A DNA stretch of 64,000 bases from Sepioteuthis lessoniana (GCA_963585895.1 OY757917.1:107432707-107496706); one strand, 5' to 3'. Counted from the first letter of the stretch, positions 8,028 through 18,677 are shown. Numbers and translations: made by a program. The notes: a model not told the origin generated them from the letters alone.

Positions 8028-11000
8028 ATGGCTCTAAACCTTGCTACTTTGAATGTGAGGGGATTGAGGGATCCGGGCAAGTGTACGCGCTTGCTTGGTG
8101 AACTTAAAACTCTCGGCGTAGATGTTGCTGCAGTGCAGGAAACCCACTTCACTTGCGGTGCCGACTGTCGTGTGCTGGAAGGCGATTTTAACGTCTTCTC
8201 AGCATACGGCAGCCGTACCAGCGTTGGGGTTTCTTTGCTAGTTGGACGCAGCCTTGATGCTGATGTTGACGTTGTTTTTGCAGGTGACGGGGGCCGACTG
8301 GTTGTGGCCGATGTTGCCGTGAAAAGTTTCAAGTTTCGTCTGGTTGCGGTTTATGCGCCCAATATCGTTGTGGAGAGGGTTTCCTTTTTTCGTCGGTTGG
8401 CGCCGTTCCTGGACGATACGAAGCGGCTAGTTTTAATGGGTGATTGGAATGCGATCCTTGATCCCCAGATAGATAAGGTCGGGCGGGGAGCTAGGCGTGT
8501 GGGAAGGTGTGAAAGCAGCCTTGCCGGCCTCATGACTCGTCATGACCTCGTCGACAGGTTTCGTCTGGATCACCCAGGGCGGGAGATGTGGACGTGGCTA
8601 GATAGTTCGCCCTCTGCCAAAGTAGGCTCCTACTTGGACAGAGTGTTAGTGAGACGAGCTGACATTGATTTTGTTAGTTGTCCCACGTTCCACTTGATAG
8701 CGTGGACTGACCATAAACTTGTTAGAGTCAGTCTACGGTTAGCAAATAGGCCTAGTCTGGCCGGCTACTGGAAGTTCAATACCTCCTTACTGGAGATACG
8801 GGACTTCCGGGACCGGTTGGAATCCCTAATTCAGCGGGCGTTAGTGGGGGCGGTTACCGGGAATAGGTGGTGGGGATCTCTTAAACATAGGATTAGAGAT
8901 TTCGCTACCAAGTACGGTCAACAGCTCAACCTAGATAGGACCGCGGAAGCGAAATCTATAGACGATAGACTTTCCCGGGCGGTGGCTGGGGGGGACTCCC
9001 TAAACGTAGAGCTAGCTAGGGGGGACCTTGAGCGCGAGAGTAGCGAGCGCTACAAGGGATACGTAGTTAGATCTAGGTTAAAGAGAGTTCTCAACGAAGC
9101 TGTGAAAACGAACGCGACTGCGCGTGAAGAAGAAGTGCGAAGGTTCCCCGATCGGTATATCGGTTCTGTCAAGGCCCCGGATGGGCGACTGCTGCGATCG
9201 GCTCGCGAGATTCGTGACGCCTTTCGGGCGCACTTTCGGGATCGCTTTGCCCGCTGTACTGATCTCCCGCTCCGGGAGTTTCGTAGCTATCTTGCCGACT
9301 TTCCCCGCCTTGGGGTGGCTGAAGCGGCTAGCTGCGAGGGTGTGGTTACTGAATGCGAAGTCCGTGACGCGTTGAAGCAGGTCGGCCTCAACAAGTCGCC
9401 GGGACTAGATGGTTTGCCCTACGAAGTGTACTTGAGGATGTCGCACATGTTTGTGCCTATTCTGACGGATATGTTCAACCATTGGTTCGCCCAGGGAGCC
9501 ATCCCTGGTAGCGTTACCAAGGGCGTGATCACATTGCTGAAGAAAGGTGGCAGGCATGTTTGGGAGGGTTTAGACGATTACAGGCCCATAACTCTGCTTA
9601 ACACAGAGTTAAAGATTTTGGCCCGGGTCTTAGCGAATCGTTTACAGCTTGTCATTAGCGATCTGATCGGCTCTGAGCAGACCTTTGCTGTGAAGGGAAG
9701 ATCGATCCAGGACAACCTGCACTTGATTCGCGAGGTCCTAGAGGGTATAGAAGACGGCACCGAGGCCGCGCTGATCAGTTTAGATCAGTCCAAGGCCTTC
9801 GATAGGGTTGACCATCGGTTTTTGGCGACTGTTTTGGAGACTGCCGGATTCAAACCGGAGTTCCGCAGATGGATTAGCATGATGTACCACAACCCTCAGG
9901 CAGTGGTGCAGGTGAACGGAAGGCGTTCGACGGTGTTCGCGGTCGAGCGGTCGGTCCGGCAGGGCTGCCCGTTGTCTCCTCTTCTCTATGTCCTAGCTTT
10001 GGAGCCCCTGCTCCGTAGGCTTAGGGATAGGACGGCAAATCCGGCCCTGCGCGGTGTCCCTTTTGCTGGCCCTCTTACGGCAAGGGTTTCCGCGTTCGCC
10101 GATGATATCACAGTGTTTGTATCCCGCCGTCTGGATATAAAGGCTGTGAAGAAGGCGGTTAGCGAGTACGAGCGGATTGCAGGAGCCAAGGTCAATTTTG
10201 ACAAAAGCGAAGGTTTGCGGCTCGGTGCTTGGAGGGGTAGCAATACTCTTCCGGGGCCGTTCCGCTGGAGTGACGGACCCGTCCGCATCCTCGGGGTGTG
10301 GTTCGGGCCCGGCCTCCAACTGGAGCGAAATTGGTCGGAAATACAAGCCAAGGTGAATGCTCAGGTGGGAATCTGGCTTTCAAGGAGGTTGTCCTTAAAG
10401 GGCAGGGCGGAGGCGTGCGCCGTGTACGTCTTCCCCTTGATCCTTTACCGATTGGCTGTACTTCCTCTGCCTAAGGTAAATCGGTTGGCGCTGCAACGAT
10501 CCCTTTCCAGATTGCTCTGGGGAGGTGCAAGGCCGATGGTCCGTAGGCAGGTCTGTATCCAACGTACACGCAACGGGGGTCTAGGTATGCCTGATCTGGA
10601 GAGCCACTGGCTTGCTGAAAGACTTGCATACTTGGGCAGAGCCTTGACGGGGGACGCAGTGTGGAGACTGAAGGCGAGTCGGACTTTTCCTCGCCTAAAG
10701 TCAGACCCAAAGGCTGAAGGTCGACGTAGGCCTTTGGGCGAAACACTGTTTGTCCGCGAGTGCCGAACGGCCCTTCGTAACCTTCTTGGGTCCAGTGACC
10801 TTTCACGGCCTCGAAAAGAACTATATCGGGAGCTAGTGGTGGGTTCCGCTTCTGATCCTCTCAGCGAGCGGCACGGCTGGACGACGGAGGAGATTCGCTC
10901 TCATTGGAATTGGGCGCCAGGATCGAGCTTCTTGAACAACTCCGAGTTCTCGCTCACCTGGCGACTTGTGCGAAATGCGTTACCCCTTGTCGGCTTGAAC

Positions 11001-11495
11001 TACAAAGCGGGCCTGGCAGACATGCCCGATTGCGCTCGCTGCGGCAGTGGCTTGGAAGAAACGGCTGAGCACGCCTTCTACTACTGCGAGCGAGTTCGCC
11101 CGTTTTGGGATCACGTCGGCGAGTGGACGGCTCGCATCGAACCCAAACAGCTCGTGCTGCTCGACGTTGGTTACGTCGTGGACAACGTTCTTCCTCCGTA
11201 TCAGGGTGAGAAGCGTGTGGTGTTTCTCGCGATCCTAGCTGTAGCTAGAATGGTGATTTGGACGACGCGAAACAAGGGATTGTATGACGATGCAAGCTTT
11301 TCTCATCGTGATCTGATTTTGTATTTTCGGCATCAGCTGAGGGTCAAAATCAGATGCGATAGAAAACGCTTGGATCGCATAACATTCAGCAAAAGGTGGG
11401 TGAATGCAGCGAGCCTGGTCGTGCGAAAGGGAGCAACGTTGGAGTCATCCTTCCCTCCTCTGCCGGCTCATGGCGTCTACGGTACGGGTCCTTAG
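8028..11495 (+). CDS. LINE ORF2 protein, endonuclease-reverse transcriptase (1155 aa), intact
   Basis: Enzyme that nicks the target and copies the LINE RNA at the nick. Endonuclease domain ~1-240: Asn9, Glu38 in QETH, GDWN (Asp139, Asn141), SYLDR (201-205), and Asp228-His229 in TDHK. Reverse transcriptase ~440-760: SPGLDGLPYE (457-466), motif A with Asp586 in LDQSKAFD, motif B RQGCPLSP (644-651), motif C FADD (690-693). C-terminal CCHC: C1002, C1005, H1015, C1020. The length is normal for the group. I chose ATG 8028; an in-frame GTG nine bases upstream is not a plausible eukaryotic start. Private changes are Gly52 and Gln147. The stop codon lies in a small hairpin loop. No catalytic residue is missing. 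Confidence 0.96.
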   Translation: MALNLATLNVRGLRDPGKCTRLLGELKTLGVDVAAVQETHFTCGADCRVLEGDFNVFSAYGSRTSVGVSLLVGRSLDADVDVVFAGDGGRLVVADVAVKSFKFRLVAVYAPNIVVERVSFFRRLAPFLDDTKRLVLMGDWNAILDPQIDKVGRGARRVGRCESSLAGLMTRHDLVDRFRLDHPGREMWTWLDSSPSAKVGSYLDRVLVRRADIDFVSCPTFHLIAWTDHKLVRVSLRLANRPSLAGYWKFNTSLLEIRDFRDRLESLIQRALVGAVTGNRWWGSLKHRIRDFATKYGQQLNLDRTAEAKSIDDRLSRAVAGGDSLNVELARGDLERESSERYKGYVVRSRLKRVLNEAVKTNATAREEEVRRFPDRYIGSVKAPDGRLLRSAREIRDAFRAHFRDRFARCTDLPLREFRSYLADFPRLGVAEAASCEGVVTECEVRDALKQVGLNKSPGLDGLPYEVYLRMSHMFVPILTDMFNHWFAQGAIPGSVTKGVITLLKKGGRHVWEGLDDYRPITLLNTELKILARVLANRLQLVISDLIGSEQTFAVKGRSIQDNLHLIREVLEGIEDGTEAALISLDQSKAFDRVDHRFLATVLETAGFKPEFRRWISMMYHNPQAVVQVNGRRSTVFAVERSVRQGCPLSPLLYVLALEPLLRRLRDRTANPALRGVPFAGPLTARVSAFADDITVFVSRRLDIKAVKKAVSEYERIAGAKVNFDKSEGLRLGAWRGSNTLPGPFRWSDGPVRILGVWFGPGLQLERNWSEIQAKVNAQVGIWLSRRLSLKGRAEACAVYVFPLILYRLAVLPLPKVNRLALQRSLSRLLWGGARPMVRRQVCIQRTRNGGLGMPDLESHWLAERLAYLGRALTGDAVWRLKASRTFPRLKSDPKAEGRRRPLGETLFVRECRTALRNLLGSSDLSRPRKELYRELVVGSASDPLSERHGWTTEEIRSHWNWAPGSSFLNNSEFSLTWRLVRNALPLVGLNYKAGLADMPDCARCGSGLEETAEHAFYYCERVRPFWDHVGEWTARIEPKQLVLLDVGYVVDNVLPPYQGEKRVVFLAILAVARMVIWTTRNKGLYDDASFSHRDLILYFRHQLRVKIRCDRKRLDRITFSKRWVNAASLVVRKGATLESSFPPLPAHGVYGTGP

Positions 11496-12100
11496 GGACC
11501 CCACCCCTGGTGAGTAAAACTGTTCCCTTTTTCTTTGGTACCCAGGTACCTAGTTAGCAGTATGTTTGTGAGTCATTGTCCCCGTCATCTAGTTGTTAGT
11601 TCTCAAGATCTTCCCCATCCCCATTATTTTTGTACCTCAATCCGTATCCCAGTCCACGTTTACTGAAGATCTTGAACATTCATATGTATAAAAATCATAT
11701 CACCTACTTGTATTAACCCATACCGCGCCCGACCCCTAAATTCTTTTCACCCCTGTAGATTAGGATCCCTGCCCCACCTAGGGTAGGTCCGACTTGTTTC
11801 CGGTTCTTTCGCCCTGGAAAACAGTCGGCCTCCAATTTTATAGACGGGGGGATGGGAGGGCAACCAAACGGGGGATTTTTCCTTGTTTTTATATATATTT
11901 CGGGGTTTTTCTCCCATTCCCATCACATTCATTGTAAATAAATCATAAAATCATTCATGAATCTCGGGATTTTAAGTAGGACTTCTTCATAGAGCAAATG
12001 TGGTATTGTGGTGATTGTAGCGCAAAAGGCGATGGATGAATGAATATTTATTGTATTGTTGAATGGGTCGGCGAATGTGGCTAGCTAGGTCTCCTTAGTT

Positions 12101-12107
12101 TATATAG
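12101..12107 (+). promoter_or_regulatory. TATA-like box near the 3' end of unit 2
   Basis: TATATAG, 102 bp before the boundary at 12202/12203, same context as in unit 1. Confidence 0.4.
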
Positions 12108-12158
12108 AAAAGTATGACCGCTCCCTTCCCCTCCCCAAAAACTTCAAGGCCTTGTGCC

Positions 12159-12184
12159 TTCTGTGTACACTACACAGAAATAAA
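12159..12184 (+). terminator. 3' terminal hairpin overlapping AATAAA (unit 2)
   Basis: 9-bp arms with CAC loop (12159-12179) and AATAAA at 12179-12184; identical to unit 1. Confidence 0.65.
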
Positions 12185-12213
12185 GCAGACTCGAACCTTC
12201 AGGCAGACTCGAA
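12185..12213 (+). repeat. Unit 2/unit 3 boundary, duplicated GCAGACTCGAA
   Basis: Two copies of the 11-bp motif separated by CCTTCAG, the same long form as at unit 1/2 although the downstream unit is type A. The boundary motif is therefore independent of lineage. Confidence 0.65.
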
Positions 12214-12494
12214 TGTGAATTTTTTGTCTGAGTTCTTTTTCACCACGAAAAAGTAAGTTCTTTATTGTTAAAAATTTGTTAAAATTATTGTTATTGAATT
12301 TTATTGTTGTTAAAGTTTTGTGACCCCCCTCAAACTATTGTTCTTTGTTTGTGAGGAGGGTCAAACGCGACTCGATTTTTTTTGTTGAACTTTTTTAAAA
12401 AAAAACGACCGCCATTTTTATCAACATTCATCGTTCTACATTTATTCGTCTCGCCTGAATTTTTTGCAACACCATACGCGTTTCATCTCCCTCT

Positions 12495-12512
12495 GGTTGT
12501 GTTTTCACAACT
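12495..12512 (+). promoter_or_regulatory. 6-bp hairpin directly before the ORF1 start (type A form)
   Basis: Arms GTTGTG (12496-12501) and CACAAC (12506-12511) with TTTT loop, extendable by a G-U pair to 12495/12512; the ATG starts at 12513. Its sequence is unrelated to the type B hairpin at the same place. Repeated at 25576-25593, 32028-32045 and 45078-45095. Confidence 0.55.
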
Positions 12513-14465
12513 ATGGGGGAGCCCAACAACATGAAATCGCAATCACCGACCGACATATTCCAAACGCAACCCTCCCCAATGCCGGAAGAAGCTCCATTCG
12601 ACCTCTCTTCATCGGCAAGTACAATACCACCGGCACAAAAACCAAAACAAACAGCTGTCTCTTGGTCTTCACATTGCGTGAATAAAAAATCCCCTTGTGA
12701 CTACGCAAGAGACAGGGTCGAAAAGTATGAAAAGTATTTCAAGGACGGGGAAATTCTCCCAATACCCGAATTGGTCGAGGCGGTCGAACCGAAGACCCTG
12801 TCCTTCGTAGTCACAGACATTAAGACCAAGAGACTAGCGGGGATTAAGAAAGAAACTTTTGAAGACCTTCTGAAAACGGCAAACATCCCAGGAAAATATT
12901 TCTGCCGCAGAAGTTTCGCTACATGGGATGTCTTATTACCCTCAGAGGAAGTAGCGAAAAGCCTCGCCGGTGGTAACATCACCACACGCTTCTTCCGGCT
13001 ACAACCGGAATATCGAGGCAAAAGAAGAATACGAGTCACCGTATGCAATGTATCTATGCAATTGAGTGGTGACGTCCTCGCCGCCTATCTAAGTATATAC
13101 GGCGGCGTGGAACAAGTCATACAAGTAACGTCAACACGGGGAACCGCGTACGGTGACTACGTATTCGTTATGTGCCTCGATAGGGGAGGGTTTAACAAAA
13201 TTCCCCATAAAATACGATACCGCGATCAAACCATGACAGTCATCGTTGAGGGCAGGAAACCGCTATGTTGGTCCTGCAATAACATCGGCCACTTTTCAAA
13301 AAACTGCCCTCAAAAATCAACAATCACCACCACAACAACGAATACTACTACTACTACTGCTACTACTGCTACTCCTGCACCTGTCATAGCAGCAATAATA
13401 CCAACAGAAACCTCAGAAAACAAACAAGAAACCCCTAAAGAAAATGAGGAAGGGTGGACGCAAGTCACCAGAAAAAAGGGAGGGAAAAAAACTCCCCCAA
13501 AAAACCCAGCAACAACAGATACAACAACTCATTTGACTACAACTACGAAACCGACGACCACAAATACGAAACAATCAACTGCAAAACAATCAACAAAAGA
13601 AGACAACCAAAACATTGACCCGATGGATATGTCCATGAATTTAAAAAGAAGGAGAGACAGCGAGGATTCACCAACTAAAGAGGGGGAGAAAAAACATCCA
13701 AAAAAACCCACACAAACAACCACCATACCTCAGCATAAGGGGGAAAAAACAACAGAAAAATCACCAGTCCAAAATAAACAAAGACCAGCACAATTGATTC
13801 CTCTCCCACAAAAAACAAAAACCACCCCTATCATCCCAACAGAAACACCATTACCCCCCTCTCTTTCACCAATTAAAACCCCCAAAATGCTTACTCGATC
13901 CTATTAAGCAACCAGACTTACACCCTCTCCCCAAACACCGTCAACATCAGCAGCAACTGTTCAAAAACCAAGAGCACGCTCTACGGAAGCCCGACGTGCC
14001 ATAAACTCTTTTTACTTCTGCGAAGATATCATGGACAATCCACACATAGACCACACTTTAAAACAATCATTAAAACCATTACGCTCGCTCCAAAAAATTG
14101 ACACTAAAGACATCACAAAGCCACATCTATTCAAGGACGCACCAAAATTGACCACATTCGTCCGCTTGGCTGGCAATCGGACCAAGGAACTCTGGAACTT
14201 TATTGACGAAGCCAGCCGGGCGGATGTAATGCTGGTCGATACGAAAAATCCAATGCTGAAAAAAATGCTACCCTTCTGTGCGGGCAGGGTCCCGATTTTG
14301 GTTCACCCATCATTCTATAGGTCCCTAAAGTTGCGGTACCCTATGGATGTCGGTGGAATTACCAGGGACGACCGAGTAAGTACTGAACTCGGCACCGGAT
14401 CCCTGCGTCAGGCCGTCGGCATCCTTACTCCGAAGGATTTCCGGCCCGTAGTCGACACTGAGTAA
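12513..14465 (+). pseudogene. ORF1 (type A) with premature stop after residue 464
   Basis: The open frame 12513-13907 encodes 464 residues: Ser-rich N-terminus, the RRM-like region (~65-250), CCHC knuckle (C252, C255, H260, C265), a Thr-rich tract and a Lys/Pro-rich linker. TAA at 13905-13907 replaces the Ser codon of intact copies and removes the conserved C-terminal domain, which stays open as a separate 144-residue frame from ATG 14031. Since the RNA-binding half survives, a truncated protein could still bind RNA. I infer loss of full function because units 5, 6 and 8 keep the C-terminal domain. Confidence 0.92.
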
Positions 14466-14479
14466 GGTAAGTGGGATTG

Positions 14480-17400
14480 ATGGCTCTAAACCTTGCTACT
14501 TTGAATGTGAGGGGATTGAGGGATCCGGGCAAGTGTACGCGCTTGCTTGGTGAACTTAAAACTCTCGGCGTAGACGTTGCTGCAGTGCAGGAAACCCATT
14601 TCACTTGCGGTGCCGACTGTCGTGTGCTGGAAAGCGATTTTAACGTTTTCTCAGCATACGGCAGCCGTACCAGCGTTGGGGTTTCTTTGCTAGTTGGACG
14701 CAGCCTTGATGCTGATGTTGACGTTGTTTTTGCAGGTGACGGGGGCCGACTGGTTGTGGCCGATGTTGCCGTGAAAAGTTTCAAGTTTCGTCTGGTTGCG
14801 GTTTATGCGCCCAATATCGTTGTGGAGAGGGTTTCCTTTTTTCGTCGGTTGGCGCCGTTCCTGGACGATACGAAGCGGCTAGTTTTAATGGGTGATTGGA
14901 ATGCGATCCTTGATCCCAAGACAGATAAGGTCGGGCGGGGAGCTAGGCGTGTGGGAAGGTGTGAAAGCAGCCTTGCCGGCCTCATGACTCGTCATGACCT
15001 CGTCGACAGGTTTCGTCTGGATCACCCAGGGCGGGAGATGTGGACGTGGCTAGATAGTTCGCCCTCTGCCAAAGTAGGTTCCTACTTGGACAGAGTGTTA
15101 GTGAGACGAGCTGACATTGATTTTGTTAGTTGTCCCACGTTCCACTTGATAGCGTGGACTGACCATAAACTTGTTAGAGTCAGTCTACGGTTAGCAAATA
15201 GGCCTAGTCTGGCCGGCTACTGGAAGTTCAATACCTCCTTACTGGAGATACGGGACTTCCGGGACCGGCTGGAATCCCTAATTCAGCGGGCGTTAGTGGG
15301 GGCGGTTACCGGGAATAGGTGGTGGGGATCTCTTAAACATAGGATTAGAGATTTCGCTACCAAGTACGGTCGACAGCTCAACCTAGATAGGACCAAGGAA
15401 GCGAAATCTATAGACGATAGACTTTCCCGGGCGGTGGCTGGGGGGGACTCCCTAAACGTAGAGCTAGCTAGGGGGGGACCTTGAGCGCGAGAGTAGCGAG
15501 CGCTACAAGGGATACGTAGTTAGATCTAGGTTAAAGAGAGTTCTCAACGAAGCTGTGAAAACGAACGCGACTGCGCGTGAAGAAGAAGTGCGAAGGTTCC
15601 CCGATCGGTATATCGGTTCTGTCAAGGCCCCGGATGGGCGACTGCTGCGATCGACTCGTGAGATTCGTGACGCCTTTCGGGCGCACTTTCGGGATCGCTT
15701 TGCCCGCTGTACTGATCTCCCGCTCCGGGAGTTTCGTAGCTATCTTGCCGACTTCCCCCGCCTTGGGGTGGCTGAAGCGGCTAGCTGCGAGGGTGTGGTT
15801 ACTGAATGCGAAGTCCGTGACACGTTGAAGCAGGTCGGCCTCAACAAGTCGCCGGGACTAGATGGTTTGCCCTACGAAGTGTACTTGAGGATGTCGCACA
15901 TGTTTGTGCCTATTCTGACGGATATGTTCAACCATTGGTTCGCCCAGGGAGCCATCCCTGGTAGCGTTACCAAGGGCGTGATCACATTGCTGAAGAAAGG
16001 TGGCAGGCATGTTTGGGAGGGTTTAGACGATTACAGGCCCATAACTCTGCTTAACACAGAGTTAAAGATTTTGGCCCGGGTCTTAGCGAATCGTTTACAG
16101 CTTGTCATTAGCGATCTGATCGGCTCTGAGCAGACCTTTGCTGTGAAGGGAAGATCGATCCAGGACAACCTGCACTTGATTCGCGAGGTCCTAGAGGGTA
16201 TAGAAGACGGCACCGAGGCCGCGCTGATCAGTTTAGATCAGTCCAAGGCCTTCGATAGGGTTGACCATCGGTTTTTGGCGACTGTTTTGGAGACTGCCGG
16301 ATTCAAACCGGAGTTCCGCAGATGGATTAGCATGATGTACCACAACCCTCAGGCAGTGGTGCAGGTGAACGGAAGGCGTTCGAGGGTGTTCGCGGTCGAG
16401 CGGTCGGTCCGGCAGGGCTGTCCGTTGTCTCCTCTTCTCTATGTCCTAGCTTTGGAGCCCCTGCTCCGTAGGCTTAGGGATAGGACGGCAAATCCGGCCC
16501 TGCGCGGTGTCCCTTTTGCTGGCCCTCTTACGGCAAGGGTTTCCGCGTTCGCCGATGATATCACAGTGTTTGTATCCCGCCGTCTGGATATAAAGGCTGT
16601 GAAGAAGGCGGTTAGCGAGTACGAGCGGATTGCAGGAGCCAAGGTCAATTTTGACAAAAGCGAAGGTTTGCGGCTCGGTGCTTGGAGGGGTAGCAATACT
16701 CTTCCGGGGCCGTTCCGCTGGAGTGACGGACCCGTCCGCATCCTCGGGGTGTGGTTCGGGCCCGGCCTCCAACTGGAGCGAAATTGGTCGGAAGTACAAG
16801 CCAAGGTGAATGCTCAGGTGGGAATCTGGCTTTCAAGGAGGTTGTCCTTAAAGGGCAGGGCGGAGGCGTGCGCCGTGTACGTCTTCCCCTTGATCCTTTA
16901 CCGATTGGCTGTACTTCCTCTGCCTAAGGTAAATCGGTTGGCGCTGCAACGATCCCTTTCCAGATTGCTCTGGGGGGGTGCAAGGCCGATGGTCCGTAGG
17001 CAGGTCTGTATCCAACGTACACGCAACGGGGGTCTAGGTATGCCTGATCTGGAGAGCCACTGGCTTGCTGAAAGACTTGCATACCTGGGCAGAGCTTTGA
17101 CGGGGGACGCAGTGTGGAGACTGAAGGCGAGTCGGACTTTTCCTCGCCTAAAGTCAGACCCAAAGGCTGAAGGTCGACGTAGGCCTTTGGGCGAAACACT
17201 GTTTGTCCGCGAGTGCCGAACGGCCCTTCGTAACCTTCTTGGGTCCAGTGACCTTTCACGGCCTCGAAAAGAACTATATCGGGAGCTAGTGGTGGGTTCC
17301 GCTTCTGATCCTCTCAGCGAGCGGCACGGCTGGACGACGGAGGAGATTCGCTCTCATTGGAATTGGGCGCCAGGATCGAGCTTCTTGAACAACTCCGAGT

Positions 17401-17948
17401 TCTCGCTCACCTGGCGACTTGTGCGAAATGCGTTACCCCTTGTCGGCTTGAACTACAAAGCGGGCCTGGCAGACATGCCCGATTGCGCTCGCTGCGGCAG
17501 TGGCTTGGAAGAAACGGCTGAGCACGCCTTCTACTACTGCGAGCGAGTTCGCCCGTTTTGGGATCACGTCGGCGAGTGGACGGCTCGCATCGAACCCAAA
17601 CAGCTCGTGCTGCTCGACGTTGGTTACGTCGTGGACAACGTTCTTCCTCCGTATCAGGGTGAGAAGCGTGTGGTGTTTCTCGCGATCCTAGCTGTAGCTA
17701 GAATGGTGATTTGGACGACGCGAAACAAGGGATTGTATGACGATGCAAACTTTTCTCATCGTGATCTGATTTTGTATTTTCGGCATCAGCTGAGGGTCAA
17801 AATCAGATGCGATAGAAAACGCTTGGATCGCATAACATTCAGCAAAAGGTGGGTGAATGCAGCGAGCCTGGTCGTGCGAAAGGGAGCAACGTTGGAGTCA
17901 TCCTTCCCTCCTCTGCCGGCTCATGGCGTCTACGGTACGGGTCCTTAG
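14480..17948 (+). pseudogene. ORF2 with +1 G frameshift (7-G tract at 15471-15477)
   Basis: Endonuclease part open from ATG 14480 to the stop at 15482-15484. The reverse transcriptase and C-terminal CCHC frame continues intact to 17948. Protein differences from unit 1 are not visible. It carries the whole marker set of the frameshifted group: Thr148, Lys306, Thr392, Thr448, Arg635 and Val772. This shows common descent with unit 1 rather than a repeated mutation of a G run. Confidence 0.92.
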
Positions 17949-18564
17949 GGACCCCACCCCTGGTGAGTAAAACTGTTCCCTTTTTCTTTTGGTACCCAGG
18001 TACCTAGTTAGCAGTATGTTTGTGAGTCATTGTCCCCGTCATCTAGTTGTTAGTTCTCAAGATCTTCCCCATCCCCATTATTTTTGTACCTCAATCCGTA
18101 TCCCAGTCCAAGTTTACTGAAGATCTTGAACATTCATATGTATAAAAATCATATCACCTACTTGAATTAACCCATACCGCGCCCGACCCCTAAATTCTTT
18201 TCACCCCTGTAGATTAGGATCCCTGCCCCACCTAGGGTAGGTCCGACTTGTTTCCGGTTCTTTCGCCCCGGAAAACAGTCGGCCTCCAATTTTATAGACG
18301 GGGGGATGGGAGGGCAACCAAACGGGGGATTTTTCCTTGTTTTTATATATATTTCGGGGTTTTTCTCCCATTCCCATCACATTCATTGTAAATAAATCAT
18401 ACTTGTAAATAAAATCATTCACGAATCTCGGGATTTTAAGTAGGACTTCTTCATAGAGCAAATGTGGTATTGTGGTGATTGTAGCGCAAAAGGCGATGGA
18501 TGAATGGATATTTATTGTATTGTTGAATGGGTCGGCGAATGTGGCTAGCTAGGTCTCCTTAGTT

Positions 18565-18571
18565 TATATAG
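18565..18571 (+). promoter_or_regulatory. TATA-like box near the 3' end of unit 3
   Basis: TATATAG 96 bp before the boundary; same flanks as unit 1. Confidence 0.4.
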
Positions 18572-18622
18572 AAAAGTATGACCGCTCCCTTCCCCTCCCC
18601 AAAAACTTCAAGGCCTTGTGCC

Positions 18623-18648
18623 TTCTGTGTACACTACACAGAAATAAA
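18623..18648 (+). terminator. 3' terminal hairpin overlapping AATAAA (unit 3)
   Basis: Perfect 9-bp hairpin 18623-18643 with AATAAA at 18643-18648. Confidence 0.65.
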
Positions 18649-18677
18649 GCAGACTCGAACCTTCAGGCAGACTCGAA
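18649..18677 (+). repeat. Unit 3/unit 4 boundary, duplicated GCAGACTCGAA
   Basis: Long form with both motif copies; boundary placed at 18666/18667. Confidence 0.65.

Larger units (their letters stand above)
1..12202 (+). repeat. Higher-order dimer A*-B, copy 1 (units 1-2, left-truncated)
   Basis: A frameshifted type A unit followed by a type B unit. Unit 1 matches unit 3 at a constant offset of 13,067 bp, including the ORF1 stop and the ORF2 extra G, so this dimer and the next are recent duplicates of each other. Confidence 0.8.
5600..12202 (+). mobile_element. LINE unit 2, Tx1-like, type B, complete (6603 bp)
   Basis: Complete unit with both ORFs open, hence coding-competent. Type B is defined by the ORF1 beginning MAEAPNSPGS and its own 5' UTR. 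The type-specific block runs from about 5672 to about 7829. Upstream and downstream of it the sequence matches type A units. Confidence 0.96.
11496..12512 (+). other. Noncoding interval: 3' UTR of unit 2, boundary, type A 5' UTR of unit 3
   Basis: Same plan as the first interval. The bipartite stem-loop is at 11789-11828, with one C-to-T change that turns a pair into G-U. The AT-rich stretch near 11940 is the short form (10 bp missing). The TATA-like box is at 12101, terminal hairpin and AATAAA at 12159-12184, and the double GCAGACTCGAA boundary at 12185-12213. After about 12275 the 5' UTR is type A: TTATTG-rich, hairpin at 12321-12363, a T run then an A run, and a hairpin at 12495-12512 ending at the ATG. 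GTAAGT is at 12253. Confidence 0.85.
12203..18666 (+). mobile_element. LINE unit 3, Tx1-like, type A, complete but disabled (6464 bp)
   Basis: Full-length unit with an ORF1 stop and an ORF2 frameshift, both shared with unit 1. One visible difference from unit 1 in ORF1 is Ile instead of Thr in EQVxQVTS (a T in place of C at 13119). Confidence 0.95.

Noticed and set aside
7973-8332. Minus-strand open frame of ~119 codons repeated in every unit over the ORF1/ORF2 border, and other antisense frames of 60-143 codons
   Set aside because: They lie fully inside well-supported sense ORFs, have compositions expected from reverse-reading them (poly-Val, poly-Asp from Thr/Ser codons), and show no domain. 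Treated as shadows.
1-13067. Units 1-2 as an assembly duplicate of units 3-4
   Set aside because: Near-identity of 1 and 3 made me consider it, but units 2 and 4 differ at several codons and in the AT-stretch indel, so at least the second half is distinct. Read depth would settle the first half.
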